NCBI GenBank assembly: GCA_910577645.1
Contig: CAJTOL010000003.1
Span: 1 to 64,000 of the forward strand
Length of the DNA stretch: 64,000 nucleotides
Direction of reading: 5' to 3'
Origin: an uncultured Lachnospiraceae bacterium
Lineage (GTDB): Bacteria > Bacillota > Clostridia > Lachnospirales > Lachnospiraceae
The notes under the pieces were generated by a model. It saw nothing but the letters and a program-made list of their open reading frames with translations, did no database searches and had not been told where the DNA came from. A program made the translations under genes and the position numbers. Shown here piece by piece: positions 8,609 to 16,718 of this stretch. Positions within the stretch are counted from its first letter, which is position 1, and each line of letters opens with the position of its first letter.

Positions 8609-9250
8609 CTAACAAAGTGCCATCATCAAAATAACTGCAATAATTGTAATCGCAAATCCTACAATGGAACTAAAGCAGCCGCCAATACAACCGCTTGTTG
8701 TGTTAATACCGCCTTTCATAAGATTAAATCCTTCTTCCGGGTGATATTGCTGTTCAATCATCTTTACAGCCTCTACTTTTCCGATCTCCCGCTTCATCTG
8801 GCAATATTTATTTAAGTACTTATTTGCGCCATAAAATCCCATTGCCGCCGCTATTGCACTAAAAATCGCCAATATCACAAGAGATACCACCGCGCACATA
8901 ATCACAATTTCCGTCAAATCGTAATATCCCCAATTGTTTACAAGAAGGATTAAGCATAAAATACCCGCAATGGAAAATGTTACTATATTTCCATACTTCT
9001 CTATTCTCGCCTTCTTCTCCAAAGCTGTTTCATATTGATCCTCCTTATCTCCATCTCCATTTTCTCTTCTGTCTGTATCAATCCTTTGCTCTGACTCTGC
9101 CTGACGCAGAATCCGTCCACAATTGGGGCAATATTTCACATCCTTCACAACTGTTCCGCAATCTGGACACTTTTTTTGAATTTCTGTTCCGCATTGACTG
9201 CAGAATCTCTCGCTCTCCTTTACCTCTGCATTGCACTTTGGACATATCAT
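8609..9250 (-). CDS. double zinc-ribbon membrane protein
   Basis: A 213-residue protein. Residues 1-48 hold two zinc ribbons (CPKC, CSQC, CPDC, CPNC), then a charged linker, two or three central membrane helices (about 85-140), and a C-terminal hydrophobic segment rich in Gly/Ile. An amphipathic stretch MKREIGKVEAVKMIEQQYHP lies between them. The ribbons are very similar to those of the large protein at 5636-8242, so the operon encodes two related zinc-ribbon membrane proteins around a small membrane protein. Function unknown. Confidence 0.8.
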   Translation of the reverse strand: MICPKCNAEVKESERFCSQCGTEIQKKCPDCGTVVKDVKYCPNCGRILRQAESEQRIDTDRRENGDGDKEDQYETALEKKARIEKYGNIVTFSIAGILCLILLVNNWGYYDLTEIVIMCAVVSLVILAIFSAIAAAMGFYGANKYLNKYCQMKREIGKVEAVKMIEQQYHPEEGFNLMKGGINTTSGCIGGCFSSIVGFAITIIAVILMMALC

Positions 9251-9280
9251 AGAAGACCTCCTATAAGCAATAAAAATTTT

Positions 9281-9868
9281 CTATTCTATGTATTTATCAA
9301 TATCATCGTATTTCAACGTTGTAACCGCATTAAAAGTTATTCCATTTTCCTCCAATTGGTCCTTAAATTCTTGTATATCCTTTTTCATAATAGAATCAAG
9401 ATTACATTCCTCTATCCAGTCCAAAAATTCCTCCGATGGCTCATACTTATTTTTCAAGTCAACCGTAAGTATAAACTTTTCTTTTCCCATATCATAAGTG
9501 ATGTACTGCAGATTTCCTTCCTCTATCTCTAAATCAACATAGATCCGAATTGCATCCTGCTCCAAATCATAAATAAATCCCCCTTTACTTACTGCGTTAT
9601 CTGGGTAGTAACCCTCTCCAAATGCGCTTTCAAAACATTCTGTAACCGCCTCATCTTTAATTGCCACAAATTTGACATCCGTCTCCCCATTATAGGTCAG
9701 TGTCCATTCCTCGTTATAATTAAATAGATATTTTTTCTCATCTTTTTCTGTAACTGTAAATTTCTGCAACTTTTCAACCGTGTCTTTGCTTTTTGAATCA
9801 TTACCACAGGCGGTCATATTCAGCAAAATCAGTCCCATAATCGCGATTCTTGAAAATTTTTTATTCAT
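9281..9868 (-). CDS. predicted lipoprotein
   Basis: A 195-residue protein with a lipoprotein signal: a basic N-terminus (MNKKFSR), a hydrophobic core and the lipobox LNMTAC with the lipidated Cys at residue 21. The mature part is acidic and beta-rich, ending EKYIE-like DDIDKYIE. No family is recognised with certainty; YehR/DUF1307-like lipoproteins have similar size and charge. It is upstream of the zinc-ribbon operon on the same strand, 30 bp apart, and may be its first gene. Confidence 0.75.
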   Translation of the reverse strand: MNKKFSRIAIMGLILLNMTACGNDSKSKDTVEKLQKFTVTEKDEKKYLFNYNEEWTLTYNGETDVKFVAIKDEAVTECFESAFGEGYYPDNAVSKGGFIYDLEQDAIRIYVDLEIEEGNLQYITYDMGKEKFILTVDLKNKYEPSEEFLDWIEECNLDSIMKKDIQEFKDQLEENGITFNAVTTLKYDDIDKYIE

Positions 9869-10052
9869 TTACTTTATCCTCCCTATTTGCAGGTTAATGC
9901 TACACAAACTCAGAACATATGTTTTTTATACCTGCTTCTTCTTTTTGTTCTGATTCATGATTATACCATGAATTTATTTACTAATCCATATTTAAATCGT
10001 GTATTTTAGAATTTTCTTTTCGCTAAAATAAGGAAAAGCGAGGTGATTTTTC

Positions 10053-10361
10053 TTGGATACTGACTACATTGTAAAACGAATCACAGAATTGCGCCTAAAA
10101 AAGGGAGTTGCTGAGCACCGGATGAGTCTTGACCTGGGTCACAGCCGATCCTATATGCAGGGTATATCCAGCGGGCGTGCTCTGCCCAGCATGACGGAAT
10201 TTCTGGCTATCTGTGATTATCTTGAAGTGACTCCCAAAGACTTCTTTGACGAAGGCAACCCCAATCCAACATTGCTTCAGACAACCTTGGATAAGCTGAA
10301 AGGCCTCCCTGAAAGCGACCTGTTAATCATCTATACCATAGCCGAGCGTCTTCAAAAATAA
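10053..10361 (+). CDS. XRE-family DNA-binding protein
   Basis: A 102-residue protein beginning at a TTG codon preceded by GCGAGGTGA. An XRE helix-turn-helix covers residues 5-62 (ITELRLKKGVAEHRMSLDLG, then SMTEFLAICDYLEVTPKDFF). The C-terminal tail ends in a helix (LLIIYTIAERLQK) found in a common Clostridia family of small regulators. A GC-rich hairpin at 10389-10414 follows the stop codon. Transcribed away from the lipoprotein operon. Confidence 0.85.
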   Translation: MDTDYIVKRITELRLKKGVAEHRMSLDLGHSRSYMQGISSGRALPSMTEFLAICDYLEVTPKDFFDEGNPNPTLLQTTLDKLKGLPESDLLIIYTIAERLQK

Positions 10362-10388
10362 CCCCGCCTTACCTCCACGAAAAACCAA

Positions 10389-10414
10389 GCCCCGGCGGAA
10401 CCTCCCGCCAGGGC
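10389..10414 (+). terminator. hairpin after XRE gene
   Basis: GCCC-GGCGG pairs with CCGCC-GGGC around a six-base loop, 28 bp after the XRE stop codon. The following CTTTCGG is a poor U-tract, so termination is likely but weak. Confidence 0.45.
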
Positions 10415-10592
10415 CTTTCGGATTCTCACACACCTCATTTACACACGCATTGAATATGAATCACGAATATATCATGTATCTATTTCACATGCACTTACAT
10501 GCATAACTATAATATATCCCTGAATTTCCATACTTTTCCCCATGCCCAGTACACTCTTACTTCCCTGTCCCCAATCATTCCAAATCAGGAAA

Positions 10593-11096
10593 TTAATCCT
10601 CCCAGATACAGCTGTCATCATACGCTGTGGACCACTGCCAGGAATTGTACAGCGCTGCCAGATAATTCCGCAGTCCCGTGACAGCGTTGTAAGTCTCATA
10701 AAACCGCTTCCCATCCCGGAAGTTCACCGTGTTCACCGCCATATGTAAGTGGAGGTATCCCGGATCCTCACCAGAGCCCCTGTGAAAAGCGTAACAACAC
10801 TGAAACCCGTTCCCATACAGATAATCCAGCGCCGATTCCCCGGCCCCAATCAGCTCCTCCTCGATCAGCCCTTCATGCTTAGTGCCAATAACCAGGTGGG
10901 ACACCTGTTTCCCGTCCGACTTGCCATACATCTCCTTCACAAACTCAAACCCATTTACGTTCCCTAAAGGCGAGTACTCCCACACCCCACGGCAGTTCCC
11001 CGCCTTAAAATAATTCGATGTCATCATATAATACACCACCCTGGACAACGCTTCCCCGTTTCTGTGTGCCCCTACCTTATTAACAATGATTGGCAT
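10593..11096 (-). pseudogene. relaxase (mobilisation nuclease), N-terminal domain only
   Basis: A 167-residue fragment of a relaxase. The N-terminus MPIIVNKVGAHRN, the early VVYYMMTSNYFKAG and the histidine triad motif YLHLHMAVNTVNF (around residue 120) are typical of MobA/VirD2-type relaxases that nick oriT. Such proteins are normally 400 or more residues; here the frame ends soon after the metal site. The start overlaps the RHH gene by 25 bp, as in intact mobilisation operons. It is probably a remnant of a mobilisable element and likely inactive or only a nicking domain. Confidence 0.75.
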
Positions 11097-11350
11097 AACT
11101 CTTCACCCGCCTTTCCCGCCGCCTTCGCTGATTCCAGGTCACCATTCTCCGCCAACTGCCTGAAACACTCCATACAAGTTACTGCCTTCCCCGTCACCTC
11201 CCGCCGGTCAATCCAACAATTCTTATATACCATATCCGAAAATAACCGGCTTTTACTGACACCCCGCTCCGAGGCTGTCTTGCTAAACAGCTCCCATGTC
11301 CTCCTGTTCACTTTTAATGATACCGTAATTGTCTTTTGCTCCTCACTCAT
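11072..11350 (-). CDS. mobilisation accessory protein (MobC/RHH-like)
   Basis: A 92-residue protein. The N-terminal segment KTITVSLKVNRRTWELFSKT and ERGVSKSRLFSDMVYKN is a ribbon-helix-helix DNA-binding pattern. The C-terminal half has Cys residues and SAKAAGKAGEELC. Such proteins bind oriT and recruit the relaxase encoded next to them. It is upstream of and overlaps the relaxase fragment. Its own upstream region (11398-11515) is almost pure A+T and could contain oriT or promoter sequence. Confidence 0.75.
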   Translation of the reverse strand: MSEEQKTITVSLKVNRRTWELFSKTASERGVSKSRLFSDMVYKNCWIDRREVTGKAVTCMECFRQLAENGDLESAKAAGKAGEELCQSLLIR

Positions 11351-11397
11351 TTCCTCATTCCTCTCTTTCCATTTATCATCTTGGTAGAAATTAATCT

Positions 11398-11515
11398 ATA
11401 TAATATATTATATTTATAATACTATATATAGTATTATTCTATATATTATACTAATATAAGTACTATATATTGTATTTGTATATTTATATTATATATTTAG
11501 ACTACTCTAACAAGA
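11398..11515. other. extreme AT tract (possible oriT/origin-proximal region)
   Basis: About 115 bp consist almost only of A and T, with many TATATA and ATTATA steps and no gene. Such tracts occur near plasmid origins, oriT sites and bent promoters. It lies upstream of the mobilisation genes. No iterons with consistent phase were found by eye. Confidence 0.5.
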
Positions 11516-11640
11516 AGGAGAAATCGTATTACCATTTTTTCCCTTCTTTAACCTATTGTTATGGCTTATTTAAAATTATGACACGCTGTTTCCTGTTTTA
11601 AGCCCTCAACACTAAGATAAAACTCTTAAGGAGGAGCCAT

Positions 11641-11697
11641 ATGACCATTTACAAGATCGAGGACATCTGTAACATGCTAAAAATAGGAAAAGCACCG
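11641..11697 (+). pseudogene. 5' fragment of a helix-turn-helix (excisionase-like) gene
   Basis: After an AAGGAGGAG-type ribosome site, the frame reads MTIYKIEDICNMLKIGKA, the usual N-terminus of small HTH_17/excisionase-type proteins, whose next residues would normally be TAYKL or similar. Instead the sequence runs into the antisense of the ParA gene after about 18 codons. The gene is therefore cut at a junction near 11692-11700. Confidence 0.65.
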
Positions 11698-12162
11698 CCT
11701 ACAAAAATCATCAATCGGCACCAGCACATCATCAGAGGCCGCCAGGGCATTGATCGTAGAGATATTGATATCCAGCGCATTGTCTATGATACAGAAGTCA
11801 TACTTACCCTTCACTTTCTCCAATGCTTTCTTAAGCCGGTTGTGCTGAGGTCTCTTCTGATCCAGCATGACTTCCAACGCTGCTGTCAGCAGGTTCATGT
11901 TGGCAGTCACAATGTCCAGCCCTTCATAGTCCGTAGGCTGGATTATTACCGACATGTCAAGCTCCCGGTCTGTCAGAATCTTTGCAGTCCCCGGCCTTGT
12001 ATAACTATGACGATTTAACAGCTTGCTGGCATCTCCCTGCTTGTCGTTGTCAATCAAAAGTACTTTCTTGTTGTGTGCAGAAGATAAGATGTATGCAATG
12101 TTGACACTGGACACAGTTTTGGCTACCCCGCCCTTTAAATTAATGATAGATGCGATTCTCAT
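11677..12162 (-). pseudogene. ParA/Soj-type partition ATPase, C-terminally truncated
   Basis: A 161-residue frame with the deviant Walker A motif KGGVAKT at residues 10-16 (consensus KGGVGKT, here Ala for Gly), Walker A' LLIDNDKQGDAS, and FCIIDNALD. ParA proteins are about 250 residues and continue after VPI; this frame ends VPIDDFCRRCFSYF where it crosses into the helix-turn-helix gene fragment. It belongs to the plasmid/ICE partition module once joined to the mobilisation genes and is probably non-functional. Confidence 0.82.
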
Positions 12163-12184
12163 ATAGTTATCTCCCCTCTGGCAT

Positions 12185-12226
12185 GAAAAAAGGGAAGCAC
12201 TCTGCTTTTCACAGAATACTTCCCCA
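12185..12226 (-). terminator. Rho-independent terminator
   Basis: GGGAAGCACTCTG (12192-12204) pairs with CAGAATACTTCCC (12212-12224) with two mismatches; on the minus strand a six-T run follows at 12185-12191. It would end the transcript of the Rpn-like gene at 12264-13134. Confidence 0.75.
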
Positions 12227-12263
12227 TTTTGACTGTTTACCTTTATACATTTTTAAGTATGAA

Positions 12264-13134
12264 TCAACTCTTTTTAAGTTTCATAACTTCCTCAATAGAT
12301 ACTCCCGGAACATACTCCACAATTTCCTTAGGTGAAAAGTTGCCAGAACTTATCATTGCTTTCGCTATGTTGATGGCCTGCCTCTTTTCTGTTTCTTTTC
12401 TTACTTTTTCTGTCGCTTCCTCCACAATCTTATTGATTTCCGGTTCCATAATCTCTAACAATGCCTGGCACATACTTTCATCTCCCTTCAACTCATTCAC
12501 AATCTCCTGATTTGCCCGGATGCTTACCTCCAGCACCGCGTCTGCAAGCTCCTCTGTCTAGTGTTTGCGTCAACCCCTCAATTCGTTCAAGAAGTTCTCT
12601 CATTTCCGCTTTTTCCAATGTATTTGACAGAGATTTCAGCCATGTATGGCTGTCTCCATCTAATTCCTTTGTTACAACAATCTGTATTGGGAATAATTCC
12701 CTATTCTGTACATAATATATTCCATGATATGGATTTAATACTTTAAAACCACGATTTATTAAATACTCAAACAGACCTTCCGGCTTTGCCTCTCTGACTA
12801 TGGATATAGTAATATCATCTGCTTTTCTCTCATCTACTGTTTTCCCATATGCTTTATACAGACAAGCATATGCTATCGTTTTATAGAATGTATCAATGTT
12901 TAAATGGTCTTCTGGTGACTTATATTCTAAAATATTATGTCCTTGAAAAATCCGCCCTATCTCATTGCTTATCTGAACACTTCTATGTTTTTTAATCACC
13001 AAAAGACCTATCTCTAATGGTTTCGTATTCAGATTGTATTCTCTCTCATAAATCAGTTCTTCTCTGTTTACAGACAGCTCCAAATCCATTGCCGCCACAA
13101 ATCCGGAATGCCATTGTATCTTTACATCTTTCAT
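12264..13134 (-). pseudogene. Rpn-family PD-(D/E)XK nuclease/transposase-like gene with frameshift
   Basis: Two overlapping minus-strand frames make one gene. The first (13134 to about 12560) starts MKDVKIQWHSGFVAAMDLEL and has EYKSPEDHLNIDTFYKTIAY, the core region of this family, and ends in LLERIEGLTQ. The second, in another frame, begins ELADAVLEVSIRANQEI and ends GVSIEEVMKLKKS, the usual C-terminus of such proteins. The switch lies near 12555-12575. Either a one-base frameshift inactivated it or the reading is recoded; no slippery heptamer was noticed. An upstream relative is at 1-689. Confidence 0.78.
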
Positions 13135-13204
13135 CAGTCTTTCCTTTCTTTATTAAATTATAGCATACTCTCTTCTTTTTTTACAAGAATACAATTTTTA
13201 TGCT

Positions 13205-13495
13205 TCAACCTTCTCTCATTTTTTCAATTCTGGACATCAGCCGTATTCCATCTTCAATTCCCTTTAGGTAAATATATTTTTCATGCCCCGCAGAAATTTC
13301 CACAAGCTTTCTTACGTATGCCTCCATCTGGCTCCTCTTCTCTTCCGGCAGTTCTCGTATTATCCCTTCTCCGCGGTCAGACACCGGATCTTCTCCCTCC
13401 GGTTTCTCCTGGCTCACCCAAAAGCCAATCCGCTCACTGATTATCATCTCCAAATAAGCCTTCTCGCTCATAGTATTTTCATTTTTCCCTATCAT
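13205..13495 (-). CDS. conserved small protein (DUF6809-like)
   Basis: A 96-residue acidic/basic helical protein. The C-terminal half, KRSQMEAYVRKLVEISAGHE followed by YLKGIEDGIRLMSRI, matches a family of short proteins seen in Lachnospiraceae accessory regions (DUF6809-like, from memory). No catalytic motif is visible. The gene stands alone on the minus strand, just upstream of the frameshifted Rpn-like gene. Confidence 0.6.
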   Translation of the reverse strand: MIGKNENTMSEKAYLEMIISERIGFWVSQEKPEGEDPVSDRGEGIIRELPEEKRSQMEAYVRKLVEISAGHEKYIYLKGIEDGIRLMSRIEKMREG

Positions 13496-14485
13496 TTCAA
13501 TCCCTTTCCTATGTTCTATTGATTGTTAAAAACTCTGCCACTAAACCCACTCCGCCCTTAAATCCTCTCATATATGCAATTTCCTTTCTTTTATGGTAAA
13601 AGAAAACAGGAAGCGCCCGATTATTATATCGAGTACTTCCTGCTGATTCTTTTAGCTGCGAATATTCTTATTATGCTGCATATATCACTTTACATAATCA
13701 AACTGAACCCGCCCCGCCAAGTAAACCTTCATGCGCCCACAGGTAAGCGCACCACCATGAATGAAAGTAATACAGCGCATTAGGCATCCCTGAACTTAGA
13801 TCGCCTGTGGCGATGAACTTTCATAATAATAGGAATCGTAAGCTTTCTGTCAGCTATGCCGCCGTAAGTATCTTCTTTCAGGAAATAAACGGCTTCCATC
13901 TTCTCATCCCTTAACAGCAATTACGTGATTTTTCCTTCGATTTTCCCTCTTTTATTTCAACACCGTAATTTTTATATGTCTCACGGCTGTTAATAAAGAA
14001 ATCTCCCAGTACGCTTTTTCTATTATTATAATATGGGCAATCCCTGGCAAAATTCCATCAAACAGATTCATGTCCAGTACATCATCAAAATAAGCCTGGG
14101 ATTCTTCAATAACTACGTACTATAATTCTCTCTGGAAAATTTATCCGGCATGTATGTCTTTCTTATCTAACGTGCTCCGTGAAGTTCCAGTACATACCCG
14201 CTGTTATCCTTTTTATGAGCAGATCCATGATACAATTTAATCACTGCTTTTTTGCCTCCCTTTTTGGAAAACGATACTCTCTCCCAGTCATTATAACCAA
14301 CCCCTCTTCATCCTTCAATCTATATTCCCGAACTCACTCTATCTTCCAAAACTTCTTTCCGCCTGACAAATATAACGGCTTAATTCTTATTCCGGCATAT
14401 AAGGTGACGCTGTTCTCATTTCAAGCATTTCCGCTTGCTGTCTTTGATTATATTTGATTCTCTAAAAGGTGAATTGCCTATTTTT
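13496..14485. other. degenerate region with decayed coding fragments
   Basis: No intact gene. A hairpin pairs CAGGAAG (13607-13613) with CTTCCTG (13636-13642) and a short hydrophobic reading (IEYFLLILLAANILIML) follows it on the plus strand. On the minus strand, fragments such as IKLYHGSAH (near 14220) and QAYFDDVLDMNLFDG (near 14080) read like pieces of ordinary proteins but are broken by stops. The region looks like decayed host or mobile DNA beside the prophage. Confidence 0.6.
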
Positions 14486-14641
14486 CTATAAAATCATACT
14501 AAAAATTTTCCTGATTATAATGGCCGGTTTCGATAACGATACACCAATATCCGTCAAAATCGCCTTTCCTTCTTTATAAGGCATGGCGTAGCGCTGGGAC
14601 AGGTAGCGCATAGCAGCACTGGCTTCGCCGTCTGGCCCGCC
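14486..14641 (-). pseudogene. cotJC: cotJC downstream fragment, left of attL
   Basis: Minus-strand codons just outside attL read GGPDGEASAAMRYLSQRY, then AMPYKEGKAILTDIG, the conserved segment of the CotJC/manganese-catalase family after QYGG. After LTDIG, where CotJC normally continues TEE with metal ligands for another 120 or so residues, the frame diverges (VSLSKPAIIIRKIF) and stops. An ATG inside the prophage (14669-14671) could start translation of this piece. The fragment is in phase with the 5' part at 61452-61565, but its own 3' two-thirds are missing. Confidence 0.85.
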
Positions 14642-14661
14642 TAAATGTAAAAACATATAAT
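14634..14661. other. attL of the prophage
   Basis: Core GGCCCGCC (14634-14641) followed by the arm TAAATGTAAAAACATATAAT (14642-14661). The inverse of the same arm and a core differing at one base are at attR (61451-61478). The left half of the core belongs to cotJC and the right half plus arm to the phage. Confidence 0.9.
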
Positions 14662-14694
14662 ATAAATCCATGGCATTAGGAGCTTTTTATACAA

Positions 14695-15516
14695 CTAAGC
14701 TGGATGGAAAGCACCTTTCTCATCTGTTTTTAAATTCAAATTTCCTAAAAACATGCTGCCGTCCTCTTTCACACGATACAACTCGCCTTTCCAGACTATC
14801 CAGGTGTCTTTTAACATGGCTCCGCTGCTTCCTAAATAATACCAAAGTCCTTTGGAGTCCGTTTTCCAAATATTACGAACCATCATTCCCGCGCCGTCAA
14901 ACCAGTACCAGTCCTCACCATCTTTATACCAGGCGTTTCTCACCGGCTCTCCGGTGTCTCCCAAGTAGAACCGCCAGCCGCCATTTTCCTGATACCAGCC
15001 AGACTTCTTCTCTGGTTCTGCCGGATGCAATCTGGCCGCCACATCCTGTTTAAACTGCTCCCAGGCATCCGGATGATCGACAAACCATTTCGGGCAGACT
15101 TTTTTAGTTACATCATAATGCCGGATTAGACCTCCATTTAGCGGATCCAGGCCCCACCGGCGGCAGATATCTGCACAGAGAGCTGTGTATGACTCATAAG
15201 TAGCTGCAGTGAATTTTCCGGTTTTATCCGGATGACAAGCTTCAATACTAATAGTATAGCCGTTTGCCTGGTTGGTGCACCAGCTTATTTCTTCTTCTGG
15301 AATAAGCTGTAAAATCTCTCCATTCAAGCCGATAATATAGTGACAGCTTGCTTTTGTATCGTGTGTCTTGCTCAGACTTTCAAACCAATTTCGGTTAGCC
15401 TGAGCGCTGGTCCCAGGATTCCCAATATAGTGACAAGCTACGGCTATTGTTTTGGGTCTGGTGCTTCCAGGTCGGTTGTAACTGCTGACGGTTAGATATT
15501 GTTTTTGGATATTCAT
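14695..15516 (-). CDS. endolysin: N-acetylmuramoyl-L-alanine amidase with choline-binding-like repeats
   Basis: A 273-residue lysin. Residues 20-165 form an Amidase_2 domain: ACHYIGNPGTSA with the first zinc His, SCHYIIGLNG, ISIEACH and IRHYDVTKKVCPKWF with further ligands. The C-terminal part has cell-wall-binding repeats of the GWYxxNGGWRFYLGDTGE and WYWFDGAGMMVRN type (about residues 175-255). It cuts the amide bond between MurNAc and the stem peptide at the end of the lytic cycle. It is the last lytic gene, next to attL, downstream of the holin. Confidence 0.93.
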   Translation of the reverse strand: MNIQKQYLTVSSYNRPGSTRPKTIAVACHYIGNPGTSAQANRNWFESLSKTHDTKASCHYIIGLNGEILQLIPEEEISWCTNQANGYTISIEACHPDKTGKFTAATYESYTALCADICRRWGLDPLNGGLIRHYDVTKKVCPKWFVDHPDAWEQFKQDVAARLHPAEPEKKSGWYQENGGWRFYLGDTGEPVRNAWYKDGEDWYWFDGAGMMVRNIWKTDSKGLWYYLGSSGAMLKDTWIVWKGELYRVKEDGSMFLGNLNLKTDEKGAFHPA

Positions 15517-15573
15517 CTATTATTCTCTCCTTTTCATAACTGCACTCAAAAAAGCCCCAGCTTTCGCCAGGAC

Positions 15574-16074
15574 TTATCCATTGTCTTTGTGCGACGTCGC
15601 ACGGGTATCATCATCTTCCGGAATATCTACTGCAATTTCGATCTTTTTCTTGATAAACCGCAATACCGGGCTTAGGATAGGGATAACCACCCCTGTAGCT
15701 TCACAATTCTCCGTAATGCTAATGAGCTCATTGATCACCAGCCATGAGGCCACCATGGCCGCAAACAGCAATGGAAATTTCGTTTCGATATGTAAGGTAA
15801 CCGCCACATATGACAACATACAGTCAATTCCAAATCCTACAAATATTAAGATATACATCATTACCTTTTTTACAATTCCGGCAAAGGATTTGTGGCTGGT
15901 AATTTTTTCGCCGTTTACCTTTGAAGCCGCCAATCCGGTAAAGTAATCGATAATGTTACATGGGATAAGAAGGGCTAAGGGAATTGCAAGAATTCCGAAG
16001 AAACTAAAAAAAGCACCTGCAACGGCGCTGATAACATACTCTATTGATTTTGCTTTCATTTTAATATACCTCAC
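15574..16074 (-). CDS. phage holin (TcdE/phage_holin_4 family)
   Basis: A 166-residue membrane protein with three or four hydrophobic segments and the family motif IDYFTGLAASKVNGEKITSH (the D-x-x-T-G loop), then GIVKKVMMYILIFVGFGID and NELISITENCEATG. The charged tail ends DTRATSHKDNG. TcdE-like holins form membrane lesions that release the endolysin; a likely internal start is the Met six residues in. Encoded 57 bp upstream of the amidase. Confidence 0.92.
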   Translation of the reverse strand: MRYIKMKAKSIEYVISAVAGAFFSFFGILAIPLALLIPCNIIDYFTGLAASKVNGEKITSHKSFAGIVKKVMMYILIFVGFGIDCMLSYVAVTLHIETKFPLLFAAMVASWLVINELISITENCEATGVVIPILSPVLRFIKKKIEIAVDIPEDDDTRATSHKDNG

Positions 16075-16083
16075 CTTTCTCTT

Positions 16084-16707
16084 TTATTCTGCCTTTTTCC
16101 ACTGGTTTTCTGTTCCAATCTCTCCCGGTTCCCATACGTTTCCATCTATCAGGCTTTCCCATATCTCCCCTTTGTGCTGTACCTTATCCCCGGCAGCATA
16201 ACCATTTGTACTCTCTGGCTGTTCCCAGTTAGGAATAGTATTCTCATCTGGAATTAAAACCCTGGCAAACAAAGATGGGCTGCTATCGGGCGTCCATATT
16301 TCCTGGCTGGTATGGGATTGTAATACTTTATACAAGACACCCTGATATCGAATTCTTTCACCTGCTTTATATGTAACGCCTTCCCCTGACCATTCTGGAT
16401 ACAGCTCCGGAACCTGCAAGGCCTGCTTATCGGTAAAACCTTCTGCCGCAAAACTGGATGCCAGATCATGGACTGTGTTTTTTTTCTGCATCTGTTTTAC
16501 TTGCCTTTGTAGGGTTCCAATGTCGGTTTCTGGCATATACGAAAATACCGGAGCTGGCTGGGACGGGTCAGACAAATCAATACGTTCTAAAACACCGCCT
16601 TCCGGAATGTCCACCCATATACACAGCAACCCTTGCGGGGCTTTCTCCTGGTTGTAAATGATGCTCCAAATTTTTCCTGTTAAATCGTAAATTACTAATG
16701 CTTTCAT
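16084..16707 (-). CDS. tail-associated protein with carbohydrate-binding module
   Basis: A 207-residue protein. The C-terminal half has two modules of the CBM5/12 (chitin-binding type 3) kind: YKAGERIRYQGVLYKVLQSH and YAAGDKVQHKGEIWESLIDG, each with the usual Trp residues (EIWTPDSSP, NVWEPG). A central coiled segment (LQRQVKQMQKKN) precedes them. It is placed after the tail fibre gene and before the holin, so a role in binding cell-surface glycans is inferred. Confidence 0.75.
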   Translation of the reverse strand: MKALVIYDLTGKIWSIIYNQEKAPQGLLCIWVDIPEGGVLERIDLSDPSQPAPVFSYMPETDIGTLQRQVKQMQKKNTVHDLASSFAAEGFTDKQALQVPELYPEWSGEGVTYKAGERIRYQGVLYKVLQSHTSQEIWTPDSSPSLFARVLIPDENTIPNWEQPESTNGYAAGDKVQHKGEIWESLIDGNVWEPGEIGTENQWKKAE

Positions 16708-16718
16708 GTTTGCCTCCT

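Noticed and set aside
10472..10714. 80-residue minus-strand frame next to the relaxase fragment
   Set aside because: It overlaps the relaxase in another frame and does not continue the relaxase family; most likely an accidental frame.
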